A DNA stretch of 6,007 bases from Pseudomonadota bacterium (GTDB taxonomy: Bacteria; Myxococcota; Myxococcia; Myxococcales; Myxococcaceae), in NCBI GenBank assembly GCA_023424585.1, contig JAFADT010000713.1, forward strand, positions 1 to 6,007, in the 5' to 3' direction. The notes beneath the pieces were generated by a model. That model did no database searches. It was not told the origin of the DNA and saw only the letters and a list, made by a program, of their open reading frames with translations. The position numbers were made by a program, and so were the translations under genes. Below, one piece after another: positions 5,564-6,007 of this stretch; positions within the stretch are counted from its first letter, which is position 1; every line of letters begins with the position of its first letter.

Positions 5564-6007
5564 TGCTGGGAAGAACGACCGCGGGCGTGCTGGCGGTGGC
5601 GCTGTTCCTGGGCGTGCCCGCCCGCGCGGCCAACGCCCCCGCGCCCACCGCGGCGGAGCGCTTCGAGCGGCTCTCGCCGGAGCAGAAGGAGGCCCTGCGC
5701 GCGAAGCTGCGCGAGTTCAAGGCCCTGTCCCCCGAGGAGCAGGCCCGCGTGCGCGCGAACCTCCAGCGCTGGCGGCAGCTGCCCCCGGAGGAGCGCGAGC
5801 GGCTGAGGAACAACCTGCGCGACTTCCAGAAGCTGTCGCCCCAGGAGCGGCAGGCGGTGCGCGAGCAGGTGCGCGAGCTGCGCGGCCTCACCCCGGAGCG
5901 CCGCGCGGAGCTGCGCGCGCGGATGCGCGCCTACCTCAAGGAACACCCGGAGCGCCGCGAGCAGCTGCTGGAGAACATGCGCCGCTGGCGGCAGATGTCC
6001 CGGGAGC
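5563..6007 (+). CDS. Exported DUF3106-like repeat protein (3' end outside window)
   Basis: An open frame of at least 148 codons that continues past the window edge. Its ATG overlaps the anti-sigma stop (TGATG), so it is the third gene of the sigma operon. Residues 1-22 are a cleavable signal peptide (hydrophobic core 7-18, ending ARA), so the mature protein should be periplasmic. From residue 37 it consists of consecutive 18-residue units starting L-S-P-E and rich in Arg, Glu, Gln and Leu, likely helical hairpins. This pattern matches DUF3106 proteins, which I recall next to ECF sigma/anti-sigma pairs in Proteobacteria and myxobacteria; their biochemical role is unknown. The units also resemble the LTxxQ motif of the CpxP/Spy periplasmic stress proteins, but homology is not shown. 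The visible mature part has a clear excess of Arg/Lys over Asp/Glu. A role as sensor or modulator of the anti-sigma factor is a guess from context. Confidence 0.88.
   Translation, partial: MLGRTTAGVLAVALFLGVPARAANAPAPTAAERFERLSPEQKEALRAKLREFKALSPEEQARVRANLQRWRQLPPEERERLRNNLRDFQKLSPQERQAVREQVRELRGLTPERRAELRARMRAYLKEHPERREQLLENMRRWRQMSRE
5671..5994 (+). repeat. Six tandem 54-bp units encoding 18-residue repeats
   Basis: Units begin at 5671, 5725, 5779, 5833, 5887 and 5941, corresponding to residues 37, 55, 73, 91, 109 and 127. They open with LSPEQ, LSPEE, LPPEE, LSPQE, LTPER and the divergent EHPER. A hydrophobic residue recurs at positions 9 and 13 (L/V/M) and often an aromatic at 16 (F, W, F, L, Y or W). 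Pro is invariant at position 3. There are no insertions between units, and a seventh begins at 5995 with MSRE. The DNA copies have diverged while the protein pattern is kept, as expected for an old repeat under selection. Confidence 0.8.

Overview
The window looks like the chromosome of a GC-rich myxobacterium of the Myxococcus/Corallococcus type. The reasons are the very strong G/C preference at third codon positions, long antisense shadow ORFs, and a site upstream of recA that fits the Myxococcus xanthus LexA-box consensus as I remember it. A species cannot be named from the sequence alone. There are six protein-coding genes, no RNA genes, and no sign of transposons, phage or CRISPR.

Layout. 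The left 60% is read on the minus strand: a membrane protein of unknown function (3636-4394), then recA (2435-3523), then an exported PhoD-family phosphatase/phosphodiesterase (54-2192). recA ends in a strong intrinsic terminator (2333-2372), so the phosphatase is probably transcribed separately. The phosphatase most likely starts at a TTG codon with a Shine-Dalgarno sequence, followed by a twin-arginine signal. The 112 bp between the membrane protein and recA hold a dense control region: a sigma-A-like promoter, a LexA box covering its -10, and two GTGGAC-based dyads flanking that box.

The right 25% is read on the plus strand, divergently from the membrane protein. It is a tightly overlapping three-gene operon: an ECF sigma factor (4485-5087), a zinc-binding membrane anti-sigma factor (5084-5563, ATGA overlap), and an exported DUF3106-like protein (5563 to the window end, TGATG overlap, incomplete). 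The exported protein is built from consecutive 18-residue repeats with a Leu-Ser-Pro-Glu start. The probably periplasmic tail of the anti-sigma factor has no Lys or Arg, while the repeat protein is Arg-rich. A direct contact that sets sigma release is a reasonable but untested idea. A perfect 8-bp inverted repeat lies 20 bp before the sigma ATG.

The divergent region 4395-4484 appears to hold a good minus-strand promoter (TTGAAC, 18 bp, TACAGT) that would give an almost leaderless mRNA for the membrane protein. The most notable parts of the window are the repeat-protein sigma operon and the recA control region. The genes themselves belong to known families.
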